A stretch of DNA of 64,000 nucleotides from an uncultured Bacteroides sp. (GTDB lineage Bacteria; Bacteroidota; Bacteroidia; Bacteroidales; Bacteroidaceae): the NCBI RefSeq assembly GCF_963677685.1, contig NZ_OY782186.1:930001-994000 (forward strand), in the 5' to 3' direction. The position numbers were made by a program, and so were the translations under genes. The notes under the pieces were generated by a model. It saw only the letters and a program-made list of their open reading frames with translations. It searched no databases and was not told the DNA's origin. Below, piece by piece: positions 46,877 to 55,317 of this stretch. Positions within the stretch are counted from its first letter, which is position 1, and the number at the start of each line of letters is the position of its first letter.

Positions 46877-46923
46877 CGCACCATTTGCAATGCACGGAAT
46901 ATGCGTACATTCCAATTAGTGCG
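46877..46923 (-). terminator. Terminator-like hairpin between zapA and rny
   Basis: On the minus strand CGCACTAATTGGAATGTACG pairs with CGTGCATTGCAAATGGTGCG (20 positions, two mismatches, a few wobbles) around a 7-nt loop. A TTTTTATTTATAT run follows, and rny begins about 29 nt later. It may end zapA transcripts or act as an attenuator for rny. Confidence 0.7.
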
Positions 46924-46955
46924 TGTATCTCTTTTATCGCCGGATAGTCGTTCTT

Positions 46956-47246
46956 TTAGTCTTTTCTGAAATATTCTTCCAGTAATTCCGTCAGTTCTTC
47001 TATCTTTTCCGTATACGGTTTCGTATCATTACGTTGTCTTTGTTTTATGTTCTCCAATGAAAATTCATAGGCCACCATGGCTATAATTTTTTCCGGATTA
47101 AGATTTTTGTAATGAGTCCGGTACGCATTGAGCCTGATATTTACCTGCTTTGCTGCTTCTCTTACTACTTCTTCCTCTTCACGATCAATTTGTAGAGGGT
47201 AGTTTGAATCTGCTATTTGCAGGTTTATCTTTATTTTATCGTTCAT
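46956..47246 (-). CDS. zapA: Cell-division protein ZapA
   Basis: 96 aa cytoplasmic protein that crosslinks FtsZ filaments at the division site. The ZapA head domain ([31 protein letters not shown]) and a C-terminal helix with a short coiled coil are visible. The length is normal. It is preceded by a coiled-coil protein gene 15 nt upstream and followed by the rny hairpin. Confidence 0.88.
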   Translation of the reverse strand: MNDKIKINLQIADSNYPLQIDREEEEVVREAAKQVNIRLNAYRTHYKNLNPEKIIAMVAYEFSLENIKQRQRNDTKPYTEKIEELTELLEEYFRKD

Positions 47247-47261
47247 ACATCTACTTTTTTA

Positions 47262-47555
47262 TTATTCATTTAATAAAGCAATGCATTTATCGACTTCACG
47301 CACTAGTTTAGACAATCGTAGTTTCGTCTCTCTTACATCACTACCACTAACGCTGATTGTCGTCGCTGTTTTTAAATTAGTATAGTTGGCTTCCAATATC
47401 ATATAGTTGGCTTGTACCTTTGCTATTTCTTCTTTTTTTTCGTTAAGAAGTTGTTTTAATGCTGCATTTTCATGCTTTAGCTCATCATGCAAGTATATCA
47501 AATGCCTGAGTCTTGCTTCAAAGGTAGATAATAACTTTTTTTCTTCTTCTGTCAT
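47262..47555 (-). CDS. Small coiled-coil protein linked to zapA
   Basis: 97 aa from the ATG at 47555 (MTEEEKKLLSTFEARLRHL). The frame further upstream is unlikely to be used. It is almost entirely helical, with a coiled coil at about 5-60, and could partner ZapA. The family is not recognised. It sits 15 nt upstream of zapA in the same operon, an arrangement common in Bacteroides. Confidence 0.72.
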   Translation of the reverse strand: MTEEEKKLLSTFEARLRHLIYLHDELKHENAALKQLLNEKKEEIAKVQANYMILEANYTNLKTATTISVSGSDVRETKLRLSKLVREVDKCIALLNE

Positions 47556-47713
47556 TCTATACCAAAATTGTACACAAAAATACAATTAACTCGGATATTA
47601 CAAAAGCTTTTTGTCTGAAATTAATAGATTTTGCTTAAAATAGTTCTGTAAAAGGGCAATAATTATTTGATAAACGTTTTTTTATATAAATTGAAAAGTA
47701 ATTTATTTTATAA

Positions 47714-47744
47714 TTTGGTTTATAAAATAAACTAGTTATATTTG
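47714..47744 (+). promoter_or_regulatory. Promoter of the 2TM/MarR-like/nucleosidase operon
   Basis: TTTG at 47714-47717 is followed after exactly 19 bp by TATATTTG at 47737-47744, a near-ideal Bacteroides promoter. It gives a leader of about 145 nt before the ATG at 47897. Confidence 0.6.
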
Positions 47745-47896
47745 TCGCAGATTCGAATCTGTTTTACTGCTGATCGTGCTTTACATAATGATAAGCTAGC
47801 GCGTGAAATTAGTAATGATTTATTTTAGAGTGTTGCAAAGTGCTTATTTATGTGTTGCGTAAATGAAGTCAGGTTTAATTAAAAAAAAGAATAAAG

Positions 47897-48112
47897 ATGA
47901 AATTTACAGATGGAAAAAAGACAACTCGATTTTCTCTTTATGCTACTATGTCTGTAGTGAAATATATTGTAGTAAATCTCTTTTTGTTTGTGGTTAATTG
48001 GTTAACTAGTCCACATTATTGGTGGGTGCTGTGGATTATAGCAGGGTGGGGCATTGGTTTAGTGCTTAACTTGATGTCGCACTATTTGGAGTATAGACTT
48101 ACTCAAGAATAA
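47897..48112 (+). CDS. 2TM-domain small membrane protein
   Basis: 71 aa. Two helices, one near residues 15-38 (VVKYIVVNLFLFVVNWL) and one at about 42-58, followed by LNLMSHYLEYRLTQE. The layout matches the 2TM domain, a small membrane domain found in many Bacteroidetes. The function is unknown. It starts a five-gene operon (gaps 5-17 nt). Confidence 0.8.
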   Translation: MKFTDGKKTTRFSLYATMSVVKYIVVNLFLFVVNWLTSPHYWWVLWIIAGWGIGLVLNLMSHYLEYRLTQE

Positions 48113-48117
48113 AAATA

Positions 48118-48195
48118 ATGGAAACTTTTACTCTGGACGTGCTCGCTATTTGGGCGGCAGTTATGATCGTTTCGATTTGTTATAGTGAGAAATAA
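48118..48195 (+). CDS. 25-aa single-helix membrane protein
   Basis: A short frame reading METFTLDVLAIWAAVMIVSI at its start. It is almost wholly hydrophobic, one transmembrane helix. It lies between two operon genes with 5- and 17-nt gaps, which supports translation. The family is unknown. Confidence 0.5.
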   Translation: METFTLDVLAIWAAVMIVSICYSEK

Positions 48196-48212
48196 TTTAA
48201 AATAGAATAAAG

Positions 48213-48800
48213 ATGGAAGATAAAAAACTTACTGAGAAAGAGAGTTTGGAACTCATTTCTCAAATGATTCGTAATACGCGTAATAGAATGGAAGACAATA
48301 ATGGTGTACCTTTTCTCATTTGGGGTTATACCACTGTTGTTATAGCTTTGTTAGTATGGTATATGCTTACTACGACACAGGATTATCATTGGAATTGGCT
48401 TTGGTTTGGCATACCTGTGTTTGCTGGTATCGCATGGTTAATATTCAATGCTAATAAAAAGAAAGAAGCGCCTCGCGTAACAACTTTTGTGGATCGCGTG
48501 ATAGGGCATGTATGGATGGTTTTTGGCATTATGGCTTTTTTGGTGTCAGTGATGACATTCTTTTATTGCATTCCAATCTTGTTTATTGTTTTGTTAACAA
48601 TGGGAGTCGCAACGGCAATAACCGGACTTATTATTCGCTTTAAACCGATTGTGCTGTCAGGGTTTCTAGGCATGGGACTATCGTTATTATGCTTAATTGT
48701 GAAAGGGAGTGATGCTATCTTAGTTTTTGCAGCGGCTTTTGTTTTGATGATGGTGATTCCGGGACATATTCTAAATATTGTTAGCAAGAAAAGAAATTAG
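48213..48800 (+). CDS. Membrane protein of unknown function
   Basis: 195 aa, not recognised. A short cytoplasmic N-terminus (KESLELISQMIRNTRNRMEDN) precedes five or six transmembrane helices (starting FLIWGYTTVVIALLVWY). Bacteroidetes relatives carry the same N-terminal helix before the membrane part. It is the third gene of the operon and is followed after 12 nt by a MarR-like regulator, so the pair may be a membrane sensor and its regulator. Confidence 0.75.
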   Translation: MEDKKLTEKESLELISQMIRNTRNRMEDNNGVPFLIWGYTTVVIALLVWYMLTTTQDYHWNWLWFGIPVFAGIAWLIFNANKKKEAPRVTTFVDRVIGHVWMVFGIMAFLVSVMTFFYCIPILFIVLLTMGVATAITGLIIRFKPIVLSGFLGMGLSLLCLIVKGSDAILVFAAAFVLMMVIPGHILNIVSKKRN

Positions 48801-48812
48801 GAGGGAAGAGAT

Positions 48813-49100
48813 ATGTTTAAGGAATTAAATCCGCTACTCCACTCTGAACTCCGTTTGGGCATTATTTCTTTGCTAATTTCTGTAGAAGAAGCTGATTTTG
48901 TTTATATTCGCCAGCAGACTGGTGCTACAGCCGGTAATCTGAGTATACAGATTGATAAGCTAAATAATGCCGGCTATGTGGAAGTCACAAAATCTTTCAA
49001 AGGAAAAATGCCTTGCACAACCTGCAAGATTACTTCAGCGGGTATTGATGCTTTTGAAGAATATGTGGAGGCGCTGAAGACTTATATTAATTTAAAATAA
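48813..49100 (+). CDS. Winged-helix transcriptional regulator (MarR/HTH_27-like)
   Basis: 95 aa, one winged helix domain: LLISVEEADFVYIRQQTGATAGNLSIQIDKLNNAGYVEVTKSF followed by a wing with TCKITSAGIDAFEEYVEAL. It has the small size of stand-alone regulators such as those with membrane partners. It lies in the same operon as the 195-aa membrane protein and the nucleosidase, and is likely to regulate it. Confidence 0.85.
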   Translation: MFKELNPLLHSELRLGIISLLISVEEADFVYIRQQTGATAGNLSIQIDKLNNAGYVEVTKSFKGKMPCTTCKITSAGIDAFEEYVEALKTYINLK

Positions 49101-49109
49101 CGGAGAATT

Positions 49110-49679
49110 ATGTTGAAAGTTTTAGTCACATTTGCGGTGAAGGAGGAACTGGTAGAGATCAATTGGCCGGATGCGGAATTGTATTATCTTCGAACGGGAA
49201 TTGGTAAGGTGAAGTCTGCTTTTAGATTGGCAGATGCTATCAACCAGGTACAGCCTGATTTAGTACTTAATTTTGGAACGGCGGGTACAATTAAGCATCA
49301 GGTAGGAGACATCCTTGTTTGTCGTAAATTTGTGGATCGTGATATGCAGAAAATAAAAGATTTGGGTTTAGAGTGTGAAATCGATTCGTCTGAACTATTA
49401 ACTCAAAAAGATTTTTGCGCTGCATGGGGCAATACTGCAACTTGTAATACCGGGGATAGCTTTCTTACTGAACTGGTTGATGTGGATGGTGATGCGGTAG
49501 ATATGGAAGCTTTTGCTCAAGCTTTTGTTTGCAGAGACAAAGAAGTTCCCTTTATCTCGGTTAAATATGTAACGGATGTAATTGGTCAAAATTCGGTGGC
49601 TCATTGGGAAGATAAGCTTGCAGATGCAAGAATGGGGCTTTCTGAATTTTTCAATGTTTTGCACAAGGGAGTTCAATAA
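49110..49679 (+). CDS. Purine nucleoside phosphorylase/nucleosidase-family protein
   Basis: 189 aa member of the PNP_UDP_1 superfamily, similar to MTA/SAH nucleosidase. It has LVLNFGTAGTIKH (phosphate/ribose loop) and VDMEAFAQAFVC (substrate Glu), then ISVKYVTDVIGQ with the catalytic Asp. It is shorter than classic MTAN (about 230 aa), so the substrate is uncertain. It ends the operon, and a terminator follows. Confidence 0.82.
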   Translation: MLKVLVTFAVKEELVEINWPDAELYYLRTGIGKVKSAFRLADAINQVQPDLVLNFGTAGTIKHQVGDILVCRKFVDRDMQKIKDLGLECEIDSSELLTQKDFCAAWGNTATCNTGDSFLTELVDVDGDAVDMEAFAQAFVCRDKEVPFISVKYVTDVIGQNSVAHWEDKLADARMGLSEFFNVLHKGVQ

Positions 49680-49683
49680 AAAG

Positions 49684-49721
49684 AAAGAGGACTGCAATTA
49701 ATATCAATTGCAGCCCTCTTT
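49684..49721. terminator. Terminator after the nucleosidase, next to tRNA-Trp
   Basis: AAAGAGGaCTGCAATT pairs with AATTGCAGcCCTCTTT around a 6-nt loop, one mismatch. T runs occur on both strands, so it can end both the nucleosidase operon and the tRNA gene. Confidence 0.85.
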
Positions 49722-49723
49722 AG

Positions 49724-49796
49724 CACGGGAGGAGAGGCTCGAACTCCCGACACCCGGTTTTGGAGACCGGTGCTCTACCAACTGAGCTACTCCCGT
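49724..49796 (-). tRNA. tRNA-Trp (anticodon CCA)
   Basis: 73-nt minus-strand cloverleaf: acceptor ACGGGAG with CTCCCGT, D arm GCTCAGTTGGTAGAGC, anticodon arm CCGGT-CTCCAAA-ACCGG giving CCA, and T arm GGGAG-TTCGAGC-CTCTC with wobble pairing. The CCA end is not encoded. It is preceded by its own promoter. Confidence 0.95.
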
Positions 49797-49807
49797 ATTT
49801 GCGGATG

Positions 49808-49837
49808 CAAAGGTAGTAGATTCCATGGAATTTGCAA
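49808..49837 (-). promoter_or_regulatory. Promoter of tRNA-Trp
   Basis: On the minus strand TTG at 49835-49837 is followed after exactly 19 bp by TACCTTTG at 49808-49815, 11 bp ahead of the tRNA 5' end. Confidence 0.65.
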
Positions 49838-49922
49838 GGGCACCTGAAAGAATGTTTTTACTTCATGTTGATACTTGTTACCTTTATGACTGTAAATCAA
49901 CATAATAGCAATAAAAATATTT

Positions 49923-50288
49923 TTATTTTTCTATTATTTTTGCTTCTTTCCATTGCTCAGGCTTGAAACCAACCAGCACAACGGAATCGCTTATTAATAG
50001 TGGACGTTTTACTAACTTCCCATTGCTGGCAAGTAATTGGTACTGTTCTTCTTCGCTTAGAGAATCTAGCTTGTCTTTGAGCTTTAACTCTTTGTATACC
50101 AGACCACTTGTATTGAAAAACTTTTTAAGAGGTAATCCACTTCGCTGTACCCATAGCTTTAATTCGTCTTTAGTGGGGTTTTCTTCGACTATTAATCGAG
50201 CTTGAAAATCTATTCCGTTTTCTATTAACCATTTTTTTGCTTTTTGGCAAGTGCTGCAGGCAGGGTAGTGTATAAAAATAGGTTTCAT
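49923..50288 (-). CDS. ArsC/Spx-family thioredoxin-fold protein
   Basis: 121 aa. The N-terminal CSTCQKAKKWL carries the redox CxxC motif, followed by the typical FNTSGLVYKELKLKDKL and LLISDSVVLVGFKPEQW. This is the Spx/ArsC (YffB) family. Arsenate reductase activity is not certain, and Spx-like members regulate RNA polymerase. It lies 6 nt downstream of the UDG-like gene, so it is in the same operon. Confidence 0.85.
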   Translation of the reverse strand: MKPIFIHYPACSTCQKAKKWLIENGIDFQARLIVEENPTKDELKLWVQRSGLPLKKFFNTSGLVYKELKLKDKLDSLSEEEQYQLLASNGKLVKRPLLISDSVVLVGFKPEQWKEAKIIEK

Positions 50289-50294
50289 AATTTT

Positions 50295-50888
50295 TTATTT
50301 TATCATTAATAACTCTTGAAACATCATTCGATAGGCAGATGCTTTCTTTTCTAAAGAGAGCGGATAGGCACGTGACGAGGACGGCATTCTATAGATTCGA
50401 AGAGGGTGATCGTTATATAACAATTCTTTAAAATCACCCACTTTGGGTTGCTCTATTTTTAACTGCGTTGACAGTATATCTGTCGCTTTTTGTCCTGTGG
50501 TGACAATTGCTCTGCATAAAGGTATCTCTCTTAACAAAAATTCTATGTTTGTTGTTTCTACAACTTCTAAATATTTATCAGACGCATTGTCCTGCAAACG
50601 CCTTATAGATGAGGCTGTGTCGAATAAAGCAATACCTTTTTCTTGCAAAAAACGCATGATTTTTTCTTGGTTGAATGATCTTTTGTCTTGATTCAGAAAG
50701 ATTTCTTTATCGTTGAAAAATAGAATCCCCATAATGCGCCACATGTCATTGTTGAGATTGGGATAGAAAAAATCCATGGACCATCTCTTCTTTTGCGGAG
50801 GAAAACTACCAAGCATGAGGATAGTGGCATTTTGAGGGAGAAAGGGTTTTAGAGGGTGATGTTCTATTTCAGGGAGTACCATTTTCAT
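50295..50888 (-). CDS. Uracil-DNA glycosylase-superfamily protein
   Basis: 197 aa. The N-terminal ILMLGSFPPQKKR (motif A with GSFPP) and MDFFYPNLNNDMWRIMGILFF are typical of the UDG family-6/hypoxanthine-DNA-glycosylase group, and GQKATDILS near residue 125 is the second site. It would excise deaminated bases from DNA. The start at 50888 (MKMVLPEIE) is the first ATG. It is transcribed ahead of the ArsC/Spx-like gene. Confidence 0.8.
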   Translation of the reverse strand: MKMVLPEIEHHPLKPFLPQNATILMLGSFPPQKKRWSMDFFYPNLNNDMWRIMGILFFNDKEIFLNQDKRSFNQEKIMRFLQEKGIALFDTASSIRRLQDNASDKYLEVVETTNIEFLLREIPLCRAIVTTGQKATDILSTQLKIEQPKVGDFKELLYNDHPLRIYRMPSSSRAYPLSLEKKASAYRMMFQELLMIK

Positions 50889-51040
50889 TTTTGATTAATT
50901 TCTTGTGTTAAAGATCGCATTTTTACTTGATATATGAAAATAGCTGATTGATGTTTTGCTATTACTATCTTCTACAAAAAGTTATATATCTTAAATTAAT
51001 TAACTATTTTTGCAACTTCAATTATTATAATCGTTTACTT

Positions 51041-51745
51041 ATGAAAAGAATTACTACTACTTTCTTACTTGTGCTCTTGGTGGCAACCACCTTTGTAGAG
51101 GCCCAAAACATTCAATTGCACTACGATTTAGGTCGCTCTTTGTATAATAAAGACTTAAAAGGACGCCCGTTGTTGACTTCAACCGTGGAGGATTTTCATC
51201 CGGATAAATGGGGAAGTACGTTCTTTTTTGTGGATATGGATTATACTTCTGAAGGTGTTGCTTCAGCTTATTGGGAAATTGTTAGAGAATTGAAGTTTTG
51301 GAAAGGTCCTTTTTCTGCTCATGTGGAATATAATGGAGGTTTGGCTAAAGGATTTTCGTATAATAATGCTTATCTATTGGGACCTACTTATACTTATAAT
51401 AATGCTTCCTTTACAAAAGGTTTTACGTTGACTGCTATGTATAAGTATATTCAGAAACACAGTTCTCCTAATAACTTTCAACTTACGGGTACTTGGTATA
51501 CTCATTTCAATAAAGGCAAGTTTAGCTTTTGCGGTTTTGCAGACTGGTGGCGTGAAGAAACTCAACATGGCAAGACTATTTTTCTTTCAGAACCTCAATT
51601 CTGGGTAAACTTGAATAAATTTAAGGGGGTTGATGAGAAATTTAATTTGAGTTTTGGTAGTGAGGTGGAATTGAGTAATAATTTTGGCGGGCGTGACGGT
51701 TTTTATGTGATACCTACGCTAGCTTTGAAATGGACTTTAAACTAG
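51041..51745 (+). CDS. DUF5020 outer-membrane protein
   Basis: 234 aa from the ATG at 51041, which opens a signal peptide (ending FVEAQ); a longer frame from 50948 has no leader character. The mature part is a Tsx-like barrel: GRSLYNKDLKGRPLLTSTVEDF, FFFVDMDYTS and SFGSEVELSNNFGGRDGFYV. DUF5020 proteins are similar to the nucleoside channel Tsx. It lies 7 nt upstream of a nucleobase permease, so it may be an outer-membrane nucleoside channel for the same substrate. Confidence 0.85.
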   Translation: MKRITTTFLLVLLVATTFVEAQNIQLHYDLGRSLYNKDLKGRPLLTSTVEDFHPDKWGSTFFFVDMDYTSEGVASAYWEIVRELKFWKGPFSAHVEYNGGLAKGFSYNNAYLLGPTYTYNNASFTKGFTLTAMYKYIQKHSSPNNFQLTGTWYTHFNKGKFSFCGFADWWREETQHGKTIFLSEPQFWVNLNKFKGVDEKFNLSFGSEVELSNNFGGRDGFYVIPTLALKWTLN

Positions 51746-51752
51746 GAACTGG

Positions 51753-53081
51753 ATGAAAACCGATTTGATTTACGGGATAGAAGATCGTCCTCCTTTCAAA
51801 GATGCACTATTTGCTGCATTACAACATTTACTTGCTATTTTTGTGGCAATTATCACTCCTCCTCTTATTATAGCGGGTGCTTTGAAGCTTGATGTAGAGA
51901 AAACAAGCTTTTTGGTTTCAATGTCTCTGTTTGCTTCTGGTATTTCTACTTTTATACAGTGTAGACGAATAGGAGGTGTGGGAGCTGGTTTACTTTGCAT
52001 TCAGGGTACGAGCTTCTCTTTTATAGGTCCGATCATTACTACCGGGCTGGCGGGAGGATTACCTTTGATCTTTGGCGTTTGTATGGCGGCATCTCCTATA
52101 GAGATGATTGTGAGTAGAACTTTTAAATATATGCGCACTATTATTACTCCTTTGGTTTCCGGTGTTGTGGTTTTACTAATTGGATTGAGTTTGATAAAGG
52201 TGGGTATTGTTTCTTGTGGAGGAGGTTATGGAGCTATGGATAATGGAACTTTCGGATCATGGGAAAATTTGACCATTGCTTCTTTGGTTCTGTTTAGTGT
52301 ACTTTTCTTTAATCGTTGCAAGAATAAATACTTGCGTATGAGTTCTATTGTTCTGGGCATCTGTTTAGGATATGGAGTGGCTCTTTTCTTTGGGAAAGTA
52401 GATATGAGCTCTTTGAGTACTGATACATTAATGAGCTTTAATGTGCCTATGCCATTTAAATATGGTTTGGACTTTAATATTTCTTCATTTATTGCAATAG
52501 GTTTAGTGTATTTGATTACTGCCATTGAAGCAACAGGGGATGTTACGGCAAATTCTATGCTCTCTGGGCTTCCTATAGAGGGTGATACTTATTTAAAACG
52601 TGTGTCAGGAGGTGTGCTTGCTGATGGAGTAAACTCTTTTTTAGCGGGAGTTTTTAACTCATTTCCTAACTCTATCTTTGCACAAAATAATGGTATTATT
52701 CAGCTAACAGGAGTTGCTAGTCGATATGTGGGTTATTATATTGCTGTGATGTTGGTTTTATTAGGTTTATTTCCAATAGTAGGAACGGTCTTTTCAATGA
52801 TGCCCGATGCTGTACTTGGCGGAGCAACATTATTGATGTTCGGAACTGTAGCTGCAGCTGGAGTACGTATCATTTCTTCTCAAAATATAGGGCGTAAAGA
52901 GACGCTGGTTCTAGCAGTGAGTTTATCTTTAGGTTTGGGAGTTGAGCTGATGCCTGATATTTTAGCTAATGCTCCGCAGGCAATTAAAGGAATCTTCTCT
53001 TCGGGTATCACAACCGGCGGGCTAACTGCCATAATCGCCAATGCTGTGATACGAATCAAAGAAGAAAAAATAGAGGGTTAA
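51753..53081 (+). CDS. NCS2-family nucleobase:cation symporter
   Basis: 442 aa inner-membrane transporter with about 12-14 helices. The NAT/NCS2 signature QNNGIIQLTG is present. Members transport uracil, xanthine or uric acid; which one is not clear. It starts 7 nt after the DUF5020 gene and ends with a convergent 4-bp overlap (TTAA) with the KamA-family gene. Confidence 0.92.
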   Translation: MKTDLIYGIEDRPPFKDALFAALQHLLAIFVAIITPPLIIAGALKLDVEKTSFLVSMSLFASGISTFIQCRRIGGVGAGLLCIQGTSFSFIGPIITTGLAGGLPLIFGVCMAASPIEMIVSRTFKYMRTIITPLVSGVVVLLIGLSLIKVGIVSCGGGYGAMDNGTFGSWENLTIASLVLFSVLFFNRCKNKYLRMSSIVLGICLGYGVALFFGKVDMSSLSTDTLMSFNVPMPFKYGLDFNISSFIAIGLVYLITAIEATGDVTANSMLSGLPIEGDTYLKRVSGGVLADGVNSFLAGVFNSFPNSIFAQNNGIIQLTGVASRYVGYYIAVMLVLLGLFPIVGTVFSMMPDAVLGGATLLMFGTVAAAGVRIISSQNIGRKETLVLAVSLSLGLGVELMPDILANAPQAIKGIFSSGITTGGLTAIIANAVIRIKEEKIEG

Positions 53082-55168
53082 TTTTCTATTTGTAGATTAC
53101 TCATTTTATTGGTAACAGAATATTGGAACGGTGGATACTCGTATAGACTGAAACGAGATTCTGTCGTTCCTTCTGTATAGTTCCATATTGTGGCATAGTT
53201 ATCCGGATCTTCTCCCATTGAAGACAATTGTCGCAGGTAGGCAGCAATGGATTTATTCTCGGTGATATATACATCATGCATCTGGTCAATGATAGGACTG
53301 TGTTTACGAGTGGCATCATGATCGAATTTTAAAATTCGACACCCTTCTGGAGTTATTCCTACGGTGCTGAATGTCATGCTTTTACCAATAGCTGGGAGGT
53401 TGAGCACACTGCGGTCAGTTGCTAAGAAAGGTAAATGATGCTTCTTTAAAAAATGCTGAATTTGTGTAGCAGCTTCTTCACCTGAATGCAGTAACGAAGA
53501 GAGTTCTTCTTGTTGCTCTGTTGTGAGACTTCCGAATGATTTTTCTTCTATCTGTTCTTGTATAGAGCGGCTATTAGGGGTAAAGACTGCATAGTTTTCA
53601 TTGAAGCCTTTTACTGAAAATGTGTAGTAGCATATTACTCCGAGTTTATTCAGTACTTGTCTTAGTCGGGAGGTATGCCCTCGACGTGAGGCGGCTACAG
53701 TGTAGACTAACTGGTTGGTAATAAGCCATCCGGCAGATAATATTTTGTTTATAGCATCACGAGCTTCCACTGTTACTTCCAAAGGACTCTGAAAGTGTGT
53801 TTGTATGATAAACTGCTTTACTCCGACAGATGATGCTTTCTCTTTAAATTCTTTGAGTACTTCTACTAACTCATTATCGATGCGCATGGGTAGATATGCA
53901 AGTAGCCTAGAGCCTAAACGTACACGTTGTAGCTCTGCATATTTTTCCCCTTCCGGTCGGTTTATATTTGCTTTCCGTTTGCGTACAGCCATTCGATAGA
54001 CAGCGTCAAGAATATTCCGGAGTGTTTTGTTTTGACTCATTAAAGCGTCTCCTCCTGTAATGAGTATATCGCGTAGCTGAGTATCTTCTTCGAAATAATT
54101 CATTAATCGGCGAAGCTTTTTGTCCCATGATTCCTTTGGAGAAAGGTCACTGAATTCAAAATTGAGTCGTTTACTTTGAAAATCGTACATACGTTGGCAA
54201 GAAGCACACAGTCCGCCACAGGCCCTTCCCATAGTGTCAGGGATAAGAATGGCAACTTCCGGATATCGACGATGTATGTTATGTCCGTTTGGTAAAAGCC
54301 ATCCGGCAGCATTTGGCTTTCCGTTTTCTACAATATCTTCTTTTTCCCATGCCCGGATATTACCATAGGTGTGAATCAACTCAGGAGAATATAGAATATA
54401 ACTACGGATGCTTGCATCATCATAACCTTCTTCTATGTTAAGTAGAGAGAGGTAATAGGGAGTAGCGAAGAATGGCATACCTTTTTTTCGTGCTTCTTTT
54501 AATAATTGCATCGTTTCGGGTGATAATGAATTCCCTAAAAACTTATTTAGTTCGGAGGGACTCTTTATAGCCATGCTTAGTTGAAAACGATAATTGTTCC
54601 ACCAATTGTTGACAAGTTCATATCTCTTCTCATCAGAGGTGCTCTCATCAAAATGAAAGCGTGATTGAGAGGCCTTTCGCTGTTCGACTTTATGTATCAG
54701 GTAATGAATCATTCGCTCTTTGTTCTTTTTTCGAATAGACATAACTTCCTCATTGAGTCCACTTTCCCATCTACTCATGAGTTTTTTATTCTTTTCGGTG
54801 GAAATAGAAGGAATATTGGAAACTGTCAGTTTGCGAAAAAGGTAAAACAAATCGATGAATGTGTCAGTTGGTGTGGAGTCATTATCCATTTCTGTAGTTA
54901 GAAAATCTCGGAGAAGAGATAATGTCTGAATGGATAGTTCTTTACCTGTGGATAACTCGGTGATGGTTTTTCCATCATAATTGATAAGGTCTCGAATTTG
55001 CTTGCTATTATGCTCCTGTTTAAACCCTGCTACATACTTTTGTAACAACATTCTAAACTCTTCTATATCTTGGCTTTTTTGGGCCAAAAAAAAGAGCTCC
55101 TGAAGTTCTTTTTTGTAACACTGTTTTAACTGAGGAAGAGTGAGAGAAAGCATTTTCTTTTGTTGCAT
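53078..55168 (-). CDS. KamA-family radical SAM protein (lysine 2,3-aminomutase-like)
   Basis: About 696 aa from the ATG at 55168. A longer frame is open up to 55219. The radical SAM motif CGGLCASC (CX3CX2C) lies near residue 320, followed by ILITGGDALMSQNKTLRNIL and LGSRLLAYLPMRI, as in lysine 2,3-aminomutase. The C-terminal LPAIGKSMTFSTVGI probably corresponds to the PLP-lysine loop. The N-terminal 300 residues are much longer than in classic enzymes. The substrate is unknown. The start could also be the ATG at 55153. Confidence 0.85.
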   Translation of the reverse strand: MQQKKMLSLTLPQLKQCYKKELQELFFLAQKSQDIEEFRMLLQKYVAGFKQEHNSKQIRDLINYDGKTITELSTGKELSIQTLSLLRDFLTTEMDNDSTPTDTFIDLFYLFRKLTVSNIPSISTEKNKKLMSRWESGLNEEVMSIRKKNKERMIHYLIHKVEQRKASQSRFHFDESTSDEKRYELVNNWWNNYRFQLSMAIKSPSELNKFLGNSLSPETMQLLKEARKKGMPFFATPYYLSLLNIEEGYDDASIRSYILYSPELIHTYGNIRAWEKEDIVENGKPNAAGWLLPNGHNIHRRYPEVAILIPDTMGRACGGLCASCQRMYDFQSKRLNFEFSDLSPKESWDKKLRRLMNYFEEDTQLRDILITGGDALMSQNKTLRNILDAVYRMAVRKRKANINRPEGEKYAELQRVRLGSRLLAYLPMRIDNELVEVLKEFKEKASSVGVKQFIIQTHFQSPLEVTVEARDAINKILSAGWLITNQLVYTVAASRRGHTSRLRQVLNKLGVICYYTFSVKGFNENYAVFTPNSRSIQEQIEEKSFGSLTTEQQEELSSLLHSGEEAATQIQHFLKKHHLPFLATDRSVLNLPAIGKSMTFSTVGITPEGCRILKFDHDATRKHSPIIDQMHDVYITENKSIAAYLRQLSSMGEDPDNYATIWNYTEGTTESRFSLYEYPPFQYSVTNKMSNLQIEN

Positions 55169-55218
55169 ATAATCTGTTTGTTTTAATACTTTAATAAGAA
55201 TAACGGATAAATATAGCA

Positions 55219-55251
55219 TAAAAAAGCGAAAAGATTATCTTTTCGCTTTTT
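55219..55251 (-). terminator. Terminator of the 212-aa gene
   Basis: AAAAAAGCGAAAAGAT (55219-55234) pairs with ATCTTTTCGCTTTTTT (55236-55251) in a perfect palindrome-like stem, 67 nt after the stop at 55318. It lies directly ahead of the KamA-family start. Confidence 0.85.
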
Positions 55252-55317
55252 TATAAGGTATTTCTTAACAGTTATTCCCTCATTTTTCTTATAATATTAT
55301 GATGGCGTGACGAATTG

